From Brasenia schreberi (lineage: Eukaryota; Streptophyta; Magnoliopsida; Nymphaeales; Cabombaceae), in assembly GCA_036023115.1 (NCBI GenBank), contig JAYKKT010000046.1, forward strand, positions 2,926,501-2,990,500: 64,000 nt of DNA. Direction: 5' to 3'. Below are positions 46,568 to 59,900 of the stretch, one piece after another. Each line of letters begins with the position of its first letter. Position 1 is the stretch's first letter. The notes under the pieces were generated by a model. That model was not told the origin of the DNA. It saw only the letters and a program-made list of their open reading frames with translations, and searched no databases. A program made the translations under genes and the position numbers.

Positions 46568-47260
46568 GCAATGATGTTTGGACTTGCATTTTTTCCAGTT
46601 CACGTCCAGTGCAGCTGAAGACCACACAAACAAGCTGCAGCTGGTTCGCCGTTTCTGATGGCATACATAAAAGAACTCGAGATTTCTGTTCAAGGGGGAA
46701 AGAAACGTTGCAGCTGTTTAGTTGTTGATTCAGTTGCAGCGTCTTTAGTGAGGCATACAGGAAAAGATGCAGCTGCATTTAGTGTCTGCATAAAAAGCAC
46801 GCAGGATCGGCAACTCATCTGGCTATTATGTTGGCCCCATCTCTGTAAGTCCTTGTTCAATCATGTTTTGCCCCCAATATATTAAAGACACTTATTATCC
46901 TTTTCCATTGTCCCATATCCCCTTCTATGTTGGGAGCCATAGTGGCGGAAATTTTCCTGTTTCAATTCTTCGTAGTTGAGGGTGCTGCTCTTGCGGGTTT
47001 TAGAGTCAGTTGCAGGAGAAACAGGTGATGCGAGCTGTGGTAATGTAACTAATTTGTAGACCTTGTACATTATTGTGATGGAGAGCAGGGAATTTTAGTC
47101 TGGTCCTTTCTTGTCACTTTGCTCTTTCCTTATTATGTTTTCACCTGAGCACTTCACCCTAGGAACTTGTATATCATCATATGATTCACTTTTACTGTGG
47201 CTTTTTTCTTGATCTATTTAAATAATTTTTCATTGTACTGCTATACGTTCTTAATTACGA
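46568..47260 (+). other. Probable 3' UTR of SMEK
   Basis: This follows the SMEK stop codon directly and has no convincing reading frame. It is less AT-rich than the spacer beyond and contains CAGCTG-rich stretches (46608-46790). I cannot place the poly(A) site; the end is a guess based on the change to AT-rich sequence. Confidence 0.4.
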
Positions 47261-49422
47261 AATCCAAAAACAAGGTTTACCCCACTAAGTGCTTGGTTGC
47301 CCGGGTTCTTAGTTAGCAATTTTTGGTCTGCGTTATGTATGTCATTGTTTGATGAGTTTATATGATGAGATATGTAAGCATGTTTTTGTAAACTTACAAA
47401 ACCAATGTGGCAGGTTAGTTTAGCTCAACTTTTTCAGTGTGCAATTGTGTTTCCAGATCTACGTACATATGTATTCCTTAGCTGCAGCTTAAGTTAAATT
47501 CCTTTTAATTTTTCATCCAATTGAACAGCATGATATCTGTTAGAAGAGTCCAATTTTGTTGATGGGGAGGCCTGTACTAACTGTTAGACCCACTTCGTGG
47601 GTCTAGAGGAATCGACATAAGATGCTGAAACCTTTGGATGAAAGAAAAAGAAAAGCGAAATTTTTTGTTGGTCTTATTGCTGGTTCTTTTGTTCCTTTAA
47701 AACGGTTGTGCTTTATTTTCTGTTTAGCTATGTGTGTTGTGTGTGTGAGAGAGAGAGCTATTCTTTTTAAATCTTCTTCTCCTCGATTTTTCTTGTTTGA
47801 ATGATTTTTTTATCTAGATCGACCTTTCTCGATTTCTTTCATGCCTTAAGTAGACCTTCAATGAATCTCACGAAAAATCAATAGAAAATAGAGCTTTAGA
47901 TGGTTGGTCACGATGGATGTTATAGGTGAAGGAAGAAATTGGTGATGACACGGAAATGTTCCGAAGATGTGTTATGTTTAAGGAATAGATGTGTTTTCTT
48001 TGAAGTGACGTGCGTTGGATATGTTTTCTTTTCGAGAAAATGGTGTGCGGAGGGAAAGATGAACAAAAACAATTTTGGAAAAAAGATATAAGAGTGTATA
48101 GTAAAAAAAAGTGTATGAATGATAATGTCCTCATAAATCTTTTCTATCCTTTACCAAAACTATTTACCTAAAATGCCCTGTTCTTCCTCAAACAATCGTA
48201 TCAAAACAGCCGTAACCGCTGCCTTCTCTCCCTCCTCCACATGTGACATGCCCTCTCACTCCCACACACAGCTATTGTCAAACCTGCGAAGGCAAAACCA
48301 AAACTCCCCTAACAAAAGAACATATACCAGCAAAATACACTATTCATGACGCTGCAATAAAGCTCTTAAGACCCCTCAAAGTTTTCAATAGCTACTTTGC
48401 TAATTTAATGAGAACCATTCTCATCTCTTCAAGAAAGAGCTCTTGAAGTGATCGCTTGTTATTGCTCTACAAGTGCCTTAGGGAAAGATCATTTCCTCTC
48501 CTTTGCATAATTGATATGCCCTATATTGTATGGTAATTAATAAACTTGGGGGAAAATAGATAAATGAAAAGCTGAATGAATGCAGCCTCGACTTTTCTTA
48601 CATCGTGCCCACAAAACATCGAAGAAGGAAGCTGAAGTATTCAAGGTTATTTGCAGTTGGGCTGAGACAACTTGGTAAGATCTTTAGTCCTTTGAGTTGT
48701 TGATGTCTTCCAAAATAATGAACCATTATAGCAAGTTTCTTTTCTCGTAGTTAATTAAGAAGAACGTTCTTGACAGAAAAGAAACTGACAGTAAAAACAA
48801 ATGAATGGGATACCGGTTGTCTGAATAAAGAGAAGAGTGTCAGAATTAAGTGCCAAGAGAAGAGAGAAAATATTGAGGGATAATTCCGATATTTTAAAAA
48901 AGAATATGTAAATAGTAAAAAAGGTGTGCAAACTATAATCTCCTCATAAAATAAAATTGAATAAGCTTGGGTAACGTCAAGGGCACTTCTGAGCCTAAGA
49001 TAACGTTAAGGATAGAATTATTCTCAGGCTCAAACATTAAGAGCAAAATTGCAACTTTTCCCATTTAAGAGTATATCGTTTCAAGTTGGGATTTTCTACC
49101 GGTGCGATGTATGATTAGACCATCGGTGGTGTTGTGTTTGATTGGAACTTCTCACAACGTGCTTTCACTTTGTTAAGTGTATTCCATTTTAGGAATCGAT
49201 GGCCATGAAATGTGGCCCTCAGGTCTTCTTGGTTATAGGCGTAGCGTGGCTTGCAAATCAGTTGTTGCTAAAGTTTTCAACGGGTATGAAATGTCAAATT
49301 GATCTAACAGGCATCTCTCTCTCACACACATGCAGATGTGCGCACTCGCACACGGATGCATATTTATGGTCCTTGCAGTGCTAAATTAGCCTTTGTAACT
49401 CTTGGGCATTGGTAGTTGCAGC
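47261..49422. other. Intergenic sequence between SMEK and hAT-4
   Basis: AT-rich spacer without a supportable gene. It contains a perfect 9-bp-stem hairpin, TAGACCCAC-TTC-GTGGGTCTA (47585-47605). Short open frames at 47622, 47868 and 48243 show no family features. Confidence 0.55.
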
Positions 49423-49430
49423 CTTTTACA

Positions 49431-51862
49431 CAATGTTGTAAATTTTTTATTGTATTGTATGGTACAATACGGTTTTATCGTGTATCATATGGGTATACAG
49501 TATGATTCATGTACATGTATTGCAATAAGTGATTTATCGTGTCATATTGTATCGTATTGTATGATACAAGGTTGTATTATTCCATATCGTATATAACTCA
49601 TATCGTAGGAGTCAATGATTTATTTGAGTATAATTTTCGAGAATCTGAAGTTGTGGAAATCACTTATATTTCTTTCTAAACCGTTTTTCACATCATTTTC
49701 TTGCTCTCAAATCCTTTTTTCATCCTTATTGTTGTTGATTTCATGGTTTATTCACAATATTTTTAAGTATTTCACTAAATCGAACTCCCTATCTCTAGGG
49801 CTTTTGTCAAATCTGTGACATATCAATTTTCTTTTACATTCTACCCAATTTTTCACTTGAAATTTTTAAGAGTTTTACAGATTTCGTAATTTTTAACCTC
49901 TAAAAAGACCTTTTTTTCTTGTTGATTGTTTACTCTCGCCTTAACAGCTTTTGATCAGGTCGATCCAGTATTAAAATATTACACCCTGGTATACGAAGGT
50001 AATAGGCTTGTGAATCGGTGCATGTTTTGCAATGCAGTAAATTATGATAATATTTCTCATATGAAACACTACCTTATAGAAACTAAGAAGGATGCTAGTG
50101 TTTGTCATCGAGTTTCCATAGCAGTAAAGTACAAGATTGAGCAGGTATTGGAGGCTTGAAGGGAGAAGAAGAGATTAAGGGTGATATAGGGAGTACAATT
50201 ATGTAGTTATTATATCTCTCAACCATTTGAAGATGTTTATGAAGGGATATATTGTGATTAATTTCATGGTGCAACTGAGATTGAAGAAGAGACGATTGAA
50301 GAGGAGACGAGAAAAGAGAAAAGAGAAAGAATGTAGGTTATTATAATAGTAATAGTTGAGTTGATTCTTGTTCCACTGCAAGAGCTCTTACTCGTCCGAT
50401 ACTCACGAGGGGTACTAGAGGAGGAGTCAGAGCTAGAGGTAGTGAGATGACTTCATTTTTTCCTCACATATGACTCTTGGAACTCAACTATAAGTTTAGA
50501 AAAGGTAATTGAGAAAGTAGATTTGAAGTGTGTATAATTTTTTTATGAAAATTGCCTCTATTTCAATATAGCAAACTCATTTTCTTTTCAAAGTATGTGG
50601 ATGCTATTGCTAGTGTGGGATCAGGTTATAGAGTCCCTACTTATCATGCTTTGAGGAGTACATTATTGTATAAATGGGTTGATATTGTTTGAATTTAAGG
50701 AGTTATGAAAGGACACAAGATGTTCTATTATGACTGATGATGATCTATTGTTCCAAGGAGACACTGCTTTTGAAATAATATGACATGTCCTATATTTATA
50801 AAATTGTAGATAATTTACTCTCTATTTTTGAGAAAGTTGTTGAGGATGTAGGTATTTAAAGAGCAGCTGGTAAGATGCTTAAAGCGAACCATCAATCCTT
50901 AGTATGGACTCATGTGTTGTTCATTGCATAGACTTAATATATATTTAATTGATATACATTTAAGTTATCAATTAATTGACTTTGAGTGTTTATTATTAAT
51001 CATTATCATGTTTTATTTTAGATGAATAGTGCGCTCGCTTTGGTGTAGATGCACTGAACTTGGCAAGGTTTTCTCAATGTATATTGTGTCAGACATGGAG
51101 TTCGAGTGGGTGCGACAAAAATTAGAGCTTTTTCGAATGCATTCACACGAAAAAGAGAAACATAATGGAACATACTCGACTGTGTGATTTGATATATATT
51201 ATATATAACATGAAGTTAATGACAAAGGAAACAATTTTAAAAATATGTATTGTTGTTGCCTAGTTCTTTCTTATTAATAATGAATGATTGATGTGATTAT
51301 ATTACATTTGATATTCTTTATAATTTGGATATTCTTTCTTTAAAGACATGTAAAAGGATGGAAGAAGGACAAAGAAGGTGCCATTTGACCCGTTGAGTTG
51401 TGAAAATGTTGATATTCTTCATGATTGGGTATAAGAGAAGGAACCTCCATCAATTTAGAGGATAAAAACTGGAGGGCACTTTAAGCTAAAGCAGAACTTG
51501 GAGTTGGAGATGATGATGAAGATGAAGATGTTGGATGGGCAGATCCAATTGTGGAGGAGGAAGAGGAAAGAGATGATGATAATGGTGGTGATCCTTATTA
51601 TATCGATTACAATGCTTTTGTTGATTATGATAAATGATTATTTTAGCTTTTAAATATAATTGTAACTTTGTAATGTTATGGTATAGATGATTGTAAGTTG
51701 TAACTTTGTTGTTTATTAATTAAAGGTATTGAGTATTTACAATTCTTGCATTTTTTAGAATTTCATTAATATTTTTATCAAGAAATGAAAAAATTGGGCA
51801 TCGATACACTTTTTATAATATTATAGTATGATACGGGTATCGATACACTTTTTATAACATTG
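49431..51862 (+). mobile_element. hAT transposon (hAT-4), decayed
   Basis: 2,432 bp starting CAATGTTGTAAATTT and ending TTTATAACATTG; flanks CTTTTACA (49423-49430) and CTTTTACG (51863-51870) differ at one base, consistent with an old 8-bp target duplication. TATCGTATTGTATGATAC-like motifs fill the left end (49440-49610). On the plus strand: BED finger (49926-50159: CMFCNAVNYDNISHMKHYL), DUF659 scraps (about 50595-50650: GSGYRVPTYHALRSTLL; about 50890-50930: SCVVHCIDL), and the acidic tail (about 51505-51630: VGWADPIVEEEEERDDDNGG). Many stops. Closest local relative is hAT-2. Intergenic. Confidence 0.85.
49926..51636 (+). pseudogene. hAT transposase remnant of hAT-4
   Basis: The start matches hAT-2's finger domain closely (PVLKYYTLVYEGNRLVNRCM). 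The middle retains only fragments of the DUF659 region and catalytic core, out of frame with each other, and the end is the acidic segment finishing YYIDYNAFVDYDK and a stop near 51636. No functional protein. Confidence 0.8.
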
Positions 51863-52080
51863 CTTTTACGTGAGAAAAAGGAAAATCCATAAAAGGAATA
51901 CTATGATAACTGTGAGCAATAAGTTTGTCGATATGATCTTAAACAAGGTTGAACTGTTCAAAGCATAACTGATGGAAAACTATCAGCTGAAATAGAACCA
52001 TACATTCTGATTGGATGATACTGCAACCAAGACTTGACAAAACCACCATAAAGCATCTAATAGCTCCGACTTCTCATGCT

Positions 52081-55000
52081 TCACTGCCATTTGAAGAATA
52101 TTCCTCCATGCGCAGCAAAAAATGGCGCGAAAACGAGCGATTCAACTGCCATAAGCTTGATTAAGATGTTTAGAGATGGGCCTGATGTGTCCTTCAGTGG
52201 GTCACCAATGGTGTCACCGATGACTGCCGCCTTATGTGCATCGGATCCCTTTGAACCTAGTGAGCGTGCGTGCTCTGTTCGGCCAGCCTGATCACAAAGA
52301 AAATTTGCATCGGATCCCTTTAAATCCCCGTGCTTGAGTCCAACAGTACCACCAAGAGCATTGTACATTATGTTTGCTGGTCCTCACAGTATATGAGCAG
52401 GAGAAGATGATGCATGAACTAAAACCAACCTGAGGCCTAGTCACCAGCGGTGGACCTAGAAAAATTTCTGGGGTGTGGCAAAGCAAGTTTGGCCGAAACT
52501 CTGGTGACACGATCTATATAATTTTTTTGTTAAAAACAGACGGCCTGTATACATTTTTTGGTTTCTTTTCGGATTTTACATCATACATATACACAATCAT
52601 ATAAATTGAATTATTAAGTAGCATTTTCTCTGAAAAGATTATAAAATGTAGAGTTTCTAATGCGGAATGATACGAAGGTGAACTGAAAATCTGCGTTCTT
52701 TAGGACAGAGAATACCTCTATGTACTTTTTTGCATTATCCCAAGCACCACCAGTATTTGAAGCTGATATTGCAACCTGAAGAAAAAATACATTATATAAT
52801 TTATTGATTATTTCAGTATATAAAACCACTATCATGGAAATATGACATACCTGTACACCAGATACAAGTGCACCAGCAAGTACTCCGGCCAAGGTTTCCA
52901 CACCAAAAAAGGTTCCGGTGATCAATGGTGTCAGCATGACCAGTGCGCCAGGAGGGATCATCTCTCTCAATGAAGCATCGGTGGATATCTTCACACAGGT
53001 TGCATAGTCAGGTTTTGCTCTTCCTTCCATGAGACCAGGAATCGAATTGGTCATGGCTGAAAACCAGTAGGGAAGCATTGCTCCCACAATCAAACCAATA
53101 AAAACTTTTGGGGTTAGCACATCCACAGCTTTGATGCCTGCTCTGCTCACATAAGCACCAAATAATGCAAGAGACACGAGTGCAGCTGATCCAATAGCAA
53201 AACCCTATTAGAAAGGCACAACAGATTCAGATTGTCATGCAAGCCAGTATATGACTTTGAATTACAGTATTTTACTAGTTTTATAGTCCAGTAATTTGTG
53301 TAAAAGGGTCCTGGTAATGAATAATGGGAATCAAAATCCACAATTTTTGTTTTGTACTCTTTCCGGCCAGCTATTGAAATCCTATATTTTAGAAAACAAG
53401 TTACCTTGCCTATAGCAGCTGTGGTGTTTCCTGCAGCATCCAGAGCATCTGTCCTTTCTCGTATCTCATGTCTCATTCCAGCCATCTCAGCAATACCACC
53501 AGCATTGTCACTGATAGGACCATAAGCATCAATGGCCAACCCAGTGGCAATTGTGCTCAGCATTCCAAGTGCAGCCACGGCAATCCCGTACATGGCAGCA
53601 AGGCTGAAGCTTACATAAATAGCAACAGCAATAGCAAATATGGGAATGATGACTGATTTATATCCCAATGCCAATCCAAAAATAACATTGGTTGCGGCTC
53701 CAGTCCTGCAAGAATCTGCAACATCTTGCACTGGACTGCAATTTGCAAATTAAATATGAAAAGTAGTTAGCAACTTAGCATCTGCATACCTAAAAGTTAA
53801 TGGTTATGATATAATTTAATCCATTTACAAGATCCAACTTTCTGAAAATTTTATGTGATGTCAAATTTTTAGGGAATTTTTAGAGTTCTCAGAAACTTGA
53901 AGGAAAGGGACTCTGTGCAACAGACCAAGAGACTAGAAGAAACTCTGCAAGTTGTATAATTTCCATTGCTCACCTGTAAGCATTGCTAGTGTAGTACTCA
54001 GTAATGTACCCAATTACAAGTCCAGCCCATAAGCCAATTGCAACACAGAAGAAAAGGTGCCTGTAATTTGTAATTAATGTAATTAAGATTACAATTGAAT
54101 CATATTAAGTCCAACTATATACATGCTGGCAAAAAGAGGTTGTTAGTTGAAAATTAGTTATACCAGTTCTTGACAACCTTGTTGGTCCCAAAGTTATAGA
54201 GAGTGAAATCTGATGGCAAAGCAAAGAAGCTGACTATGGCAATACCAGCAGTCATTAAGACAGTGGAGATAAGAAGCTGTCGTTTCAAGGATGGTTCTAT
54301 TTGGCTCACGTTTTTTATTTCAAACAGATCAGTTGCGAAAAGAGTCGTAATCAAGCAAACCACAATTCCCATTGAGCTTATGATGAGAGGATATGACATG
54401 GCTGTGTAGTCATGATTAACTCCAAACGATGATATGGATGCAACAAATAGAGCAGCACAGGATGATTCTGCATAAGACCCAAATAAGTCAGAACCCATCC
54501 CAGCGATATCTCCAACGTTGTCTCCTACATTGTCTGCAATAACCTGAAAAGATTCACATAATTTAATGACTAGAAATATAAACATATAATCATTTTAGTT
54601 TAAAATGACAAAATGGTGATAGAAGGTTTTTAACTAGAAAAGGAATATTCAATAGAAGATAGTGAAAGTTGCATGCTTGGAATGGCAGCTTATCAACCAT
54701 GACTTCTACAACAAATAGCATTTTCTGATGATGAATGGAGATGATTAATGAGAAAGGAATACAAGAAATTACAGCTGGGTTGCGTGGATCATCTTCAGGG
54801 ATATTTTGTTCAACTTTCCCCACGAGGTCAGCACCAACATCAGCTGCTTTGGTGTATATACCTCCTCCAACTCTTCCAAACAGCACCAGAGCGGAAAGCT
54901 GTGATGAATGCCTTTCCAACACCTTTTCTCGCTTCCAAAGTTGTTCTTGCATTCGCAAACGTCGCAATCTTCATTCCAAGGAAACCAGAAATGACAGATG

Positions 55001-56448
55001 TCAAAGCACCGAGCAAGAATGCGATGGTGCTGAAAATAGCATTGGCTAAAGCAGGCTTGCAGAGCTTTTCGGGATTATAAGTGCAAGCTTCACTTTGCGT
55101 GCTGAACCCCTTGACTGATCCAAGGAAGAGGAAGATGATCACACCAAAAATACCCATGAAATAACCCAGATACCTGTATTCCGTGAACAGGAAAGAAGTT
55201 GCACCTAAATTCACCAAAGTAAAATAGCTATGAGTAGAGACTTTCTATTCTAGAAGAAAAATATGACTGATATACTTGTATATTTTCTCAGTGGTCATCT
55301 GCGAGCAGCATGGTCATCTCCATGAGAAAAAATACCAGTACAATTTGATCTCAAATGACGAGATAAATGCAGCACAAGAATGTAGATACAACCAAAGCAG
55401 GAGCTTTTCATGCACAAAAGTAGCAAGTTGTGAATTCCAGACTCAACCACTAGGTCTTTCAAATAGGAAGGTACCAAGAGAGTTATCCAAGACTAACAAA
55501 AAGGCAAGAGATGAGCGGAGTTCCCCAGTTCTTGTGTAGATCTGTAACGACAGTGAAGGCAGAACATATCATGATAAGTGCCCACATCCACAACCAAAAG
55601 GAAAACAGAGTTGCAAAATTTCGATCGGTAAGCACTATATGTTATGATTATACAGTAAAATAGAAAAACAAATTCCTCTACTTTCCAGTTACTCTATATG
55701 GACACCTACTAAGAGGATCATGATAATTCCGTCATAATAGGAAATTAAAAGTCTCACCCACTCATAACGGTATCCGACAGCAAGGCATTCATCATCCAAC
55801 ATCATAAACCCCCAGACAGGAGAATTTTAAGACGAGAAGATTAAAAAGATAAAGAAACTCTAGCACTATAGAAGGGAATCAGAATACAGCACAAAAATAA
55901 GAATTTCGGTGCCAAACAAGATGTTGCAATATACACACCATAAACGTTTTCACCAAACGAAAACTCCAGCATCATGTACGAGAAACAGAGAACATTATGT
56001 AACCATACAGAATACAAAAAAAAAATCGATATCGAATAGGATTAACCAATATAAACACCGTCAATTCACCGAACAGATTCACAAATTACAACGAGTAATA
56101 AATACATCATACCAACAACCTGACTGCAACACGAAACATTCAAGCCAACATACAGATTTCAATCACGTGAAAAGAAGAGAATGAGGATTTCGATGTACCA
56201 ACTGATATTGCATTCTGAATTTCAGCACACTTAGTGATGACATCATTTGAATTAACACTCTCTTCTTCTTCTTCATCATCTATCAGTCTGTCACTGCAAC
56301 CATTGTTCACCAAGCCATCCGATTCAGGGGACACCTTAACCAGCGAGACCAGAAACCATTGGAAGATAGCAAACGCGATCCCGATGAGCGCTGCTGCGGG
56401 TATAACGATCTGTGTCATTGTTTCTCCAAGCAATTCGGAGCCTTTCAT
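52081..56448 (-). pseudogene. Type I vacuolar H+-pyrophosphatase gene, probably disabled by two deletions
   Basis: V-PPases hydrolyse pyrophosphate to pump protons into the vacuole. Minus-strand exons: 56448-56199, 55204-54773, 54543-54164, 54060-53974, 53735-53405, 53204-52851, 52775-52716, 52287-52081. Motifs present: [38 protein letters not shown], the catalytic loop [54 protein letters not shown]+-dependence motif [21 protein letters not shown] and [20 protein letters not shown]. Near 54880 the frame passes from FRSGA straight to LFGRVGGG, losing about 47 residues (one membrane helix and loop) and shifting frame. Near 53048, about 19 residues are missing in frame between FSAMT and NSIPGL. 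Remaining exon length is 2,101 nt against about 2,300 expected. A working type I gene may exist elsewhere. Confidence 0.88.
56207..56448 (-). CDS. V-PPase exon 1: N-terminus
   Basis: Starts MKGSELLGETMTQIVIPAAA, a first membrane helix (about residues 10-35), then an acidic loop DRLIDDEEEEESVNSND and CAEIQNAIS. This start is chosen as the only ATG giving the family's luminal N-terminus and first helix. Intron 1 (56198-55205, about 1 kb) has no recognised element. Confidence 0.8.
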
Positions 56449-56808
56449 CTTTACTAAGATTTTTTTCTTGCTTCACATAAACAACAATCCAACGAAATAT
56501 TAGAAGAGAACCGGCTTCATGAAAATCTACCACTAAACACCAACTTTGAGAAAACTCAAAAATTTGATATTGAGATCACTCAAGCACTGATATCATTCTT
56601 CTCTACGGCATGATATTCCTCTCGCGACGGGATAAACCAAACAGATTTCCAAGGTTCGGTTTTTGTTAACGTGTGGTGCTGTATATATAGTTTCGTTAAT
56701 TTTCCTTTCTGCTTTTCATGCGCAATGCCTTGGTTTTCTATCGTTTTGTTTGTGTAGGGTACTTCAAAAGATCCCGTATTCCCCAGTGAGCCCAACCGGA
56801 GTCAATTG

Positions 56809-56902
<94 letters not shown>

Positions 56903-59900
56903 GTATATGTCCGCTACTTCTAATATTACTACATTTTTCAAAACAATATTTATTTGATCAAAACCGCTGTCACCAAAACCATTTAGAAAATATAAATATT
57001 TATATATAAAAGTGATTTTGTGATTTATTTTAAGTCATATAAGCGCTTTTGTTGGTGGCTATAATAATTTTGATTGGTAGAAGGTAGTTTTAAAAAGTGG
57101 AGGAATACTCGAAGATAACACGACGACTCATGGTTGAAGCCGTGAAATTATGGGCAATTATGTACCGTAGAGAGATAATTGTCAAATTGATGTATGCTTA
57201 AATCCACTTGAAGATTTTTATTTAAATGTGAAGAACGAAAGGTACGACAATATATTTCACTTTTAAATTTAACTCTCTACCTTTTGATCACACGGGTCGA
57301 GATGTTTGAGTACCACAACATACATATAACTATATCTATCTATCTATTTCTCTCTATATATACACTTATATATATATAATATGTGTGTAGTGAGGGGCTC
57401 CTCCCTTTTGATAGGCATGATCAGTTGAAAGAGACGGGTGCTACTTAGTCAACCTCGAGTTCCGACGAGATTACTCACATCCTTGACTGACTATATGCCA
57501 GCCAGGCTCGGTGTACCTTGTATCATGTAACTAGTTCGACTGATGGATCTATTCTAAACCATTTGCATTTTAGGATTGGATCAACATGCATATTGGTGAC
57601 ACCAAGGCTCTTCTGAGCTCACTAAAACAAATTTTTGGCTGAGTCGAGTCAAGCTACCAAACACGACCACGCCGGATCTCATGAGAACATAAAGGAGGAC
57701 AATTTCGTCGATTCTCCACCTGAATGAGTTTGAGAAATTAAGGAATGCTGCATTTTCTTTGCCTTGACGGCGACTTCTTTCCTTCCCTTAATAGGTAAGG
57801 GATGACATAAAAGTGAGACCACATTAGTAGCTGATAAAGAGTAAACCTTTTCTTTTCGTTTGGGCTTGGCATCAATGCCAAGAGCTAGATGTGTGGTGAC
57901 ACGATAAGAGTACTTGTGTCATTTACCATTTGCTGACAATGAAAATCCCAACCCGAAGGATCAAGTAGTTTTTTTTGGGTTAAGACCACCACAAGAAGCA
58001 TATTATAATGCAGTTATGCTGATGATGTTAAGGTAGGCATGCAACAATATAAAGGAAAACTGGGTTCATGATAATGATAAAGATTATTAGAGAAAAAGTT
58101 GGTGTGAAATCAGTGAGCGATACACCATTAAGGTGCTTTTGACATTTCGTGTTGCAGGCGAATGTGTGAGAAGAAGCCACAAGGCCTCATAAAGAAGTTT
58201 AATGCTAATATGATTCAAGATTGAGAGTAGTCAACCCCAAGGTTTTGTTTAGTTGGTAAAATGCAGCATCGAACAATTGGTATTTTGATTACTATTCGCA
58301 ATTCTCAAGGAGAAACATGAAGATATTTTCTCTCGTGGGAAGAATGAGTGGGAGGAGACTTGGCGTTATGACTGGTAGATTGATAAGATATTCTTGGTCA
58401 CGAATAATTGAAGCAATCAAAATAAATGCATTTATCCTTCATATTATAAGAACGATGAAGTTGATTTGCTTCTTCCGTCTCTGTGTGTGTGTGTCTGCAT
58501 GCAAAAGCCTGATATTATCCACTTACCTACCACAAGTGCTTTTTAACCTAAAGCCTGAACTTACGACAAGGCTGCGAAGTCGCTGTGATCAGTTGCACTG
58601 TAAATCTGACACATTGGATCTGAGCATGGGTTCAAGATCACATTGCCTATGATTCATGCTAGAAGAAGCTTGAATTTTATATTTTTATTTCATTTGCCAG
58701 GTCCACTATCACCACATACGGATCCAGATTCAACCATGAATCATCAAATCTCATCTCGTAGGAGGCCAACTGTCCTAATACTATTTTCTCCAAAGCAGAC
58801 TTTACTTTTGGAGTTCTCACAAATAGAACCCAGTGCATAGTTGCATGAATGATTGCATTCCTTCGATAAAAAATTAATGAAGACTTATATTGGACATCGC
58901 TTGCCTAACACGACCCTCTTCCTTTAGGGTTGAGATGGTTAATGAGCCATCACCGTTGGCTGTGTCGATCTTGCAGGTTGAACTTTTTGCTTGAATGCTA
59001 AGGTTAATGACGGTACCTTGAGAACTTATATGTGGTAGATCATGGTTCGATTTGTGAAAGTTCACCTAATCCCATCCATTGATGGCAGTTTATGATAGAA
59101 GATCGAAACCCGATCGGCCTTCATCTCCTGCAGGTCCCACATGAAGCCCAACGGATGGCCGTGATTTAGTTCGTATGTTCAGGCAGATCTCATTCGATTT
59201 TGACAACATTGATAGGTGACCAATGTGGATGTCAACGTTGCATCTGGATAAGAGCTCCAAACCAGCCTAAGGATGCATTCAATAATAGGGATGTAATAGT
59301 TGAGCTCACGTGCACCAGTAAATGAGCTAAACACTATCAAGATCAATCAGAGACAGCCGACTCGAATCTGGTGGTCAGAAAATTGTAGTTCCGGCCAATT
59401 CCGGCCCGGTACTTTTTCGTCCTAAAAGTTATTTAATTTGTTTGTTGTGGTTTTCTAGTTTCCTAACGAATTTTCTTGCATTCTCAGAATCTTATACAAA
59501 CAGTTCGATTTGAAAACAGAACATAGCAACATTGGTGCAGGCCCAATCCCTGAGACAGTGGGGGGGCGACTTTAGGCTATCTTTTTGTTTATTTTTCAAA
59601 ATTTGGATGGGTGCCTCGGCTGATGGAGGTCTGCCACCGCATAGATGCATGCCCAGAAAAGCATCCCAAGATTAAATCGGTGCTTGTAAAGGGTAAACTA
59701 GGTCAACCTGTGAACCATCAGATGCATCTTTTTAGGCAAGGTGGAAGGTGGTCATTACTAAGGAACCAAAGCCGATGGTGGACATACACACACACACTCG
59801 TGAACTGTTAACATGTCTTCAAGCTTTTCCTCTTTTCTCCAAAGAATTTAACATTGAGTAATCCTGAGTTCAACTACTGTATCTTTTCATGGAAGGAAGG

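Noticed and set aside
52292..52510. Minus-strand 72-codon frame adjoining the last V-PPase exon
   Set aside because: Lies in the intron before the final exon and does not extend the family's sequence.
54735..55080. Plus-strand frames of 104 and 110 codons over the V-PPase exon
   Set aside because: Antisense shadows of the minus-strand pyrophosphatase exon.
58317..58652. 111-codon frame in the V-PPase to MCM7 spacer
   Set aside because: No recognisable domain or splice context and AT-rich surroundings; chance frame more likely.
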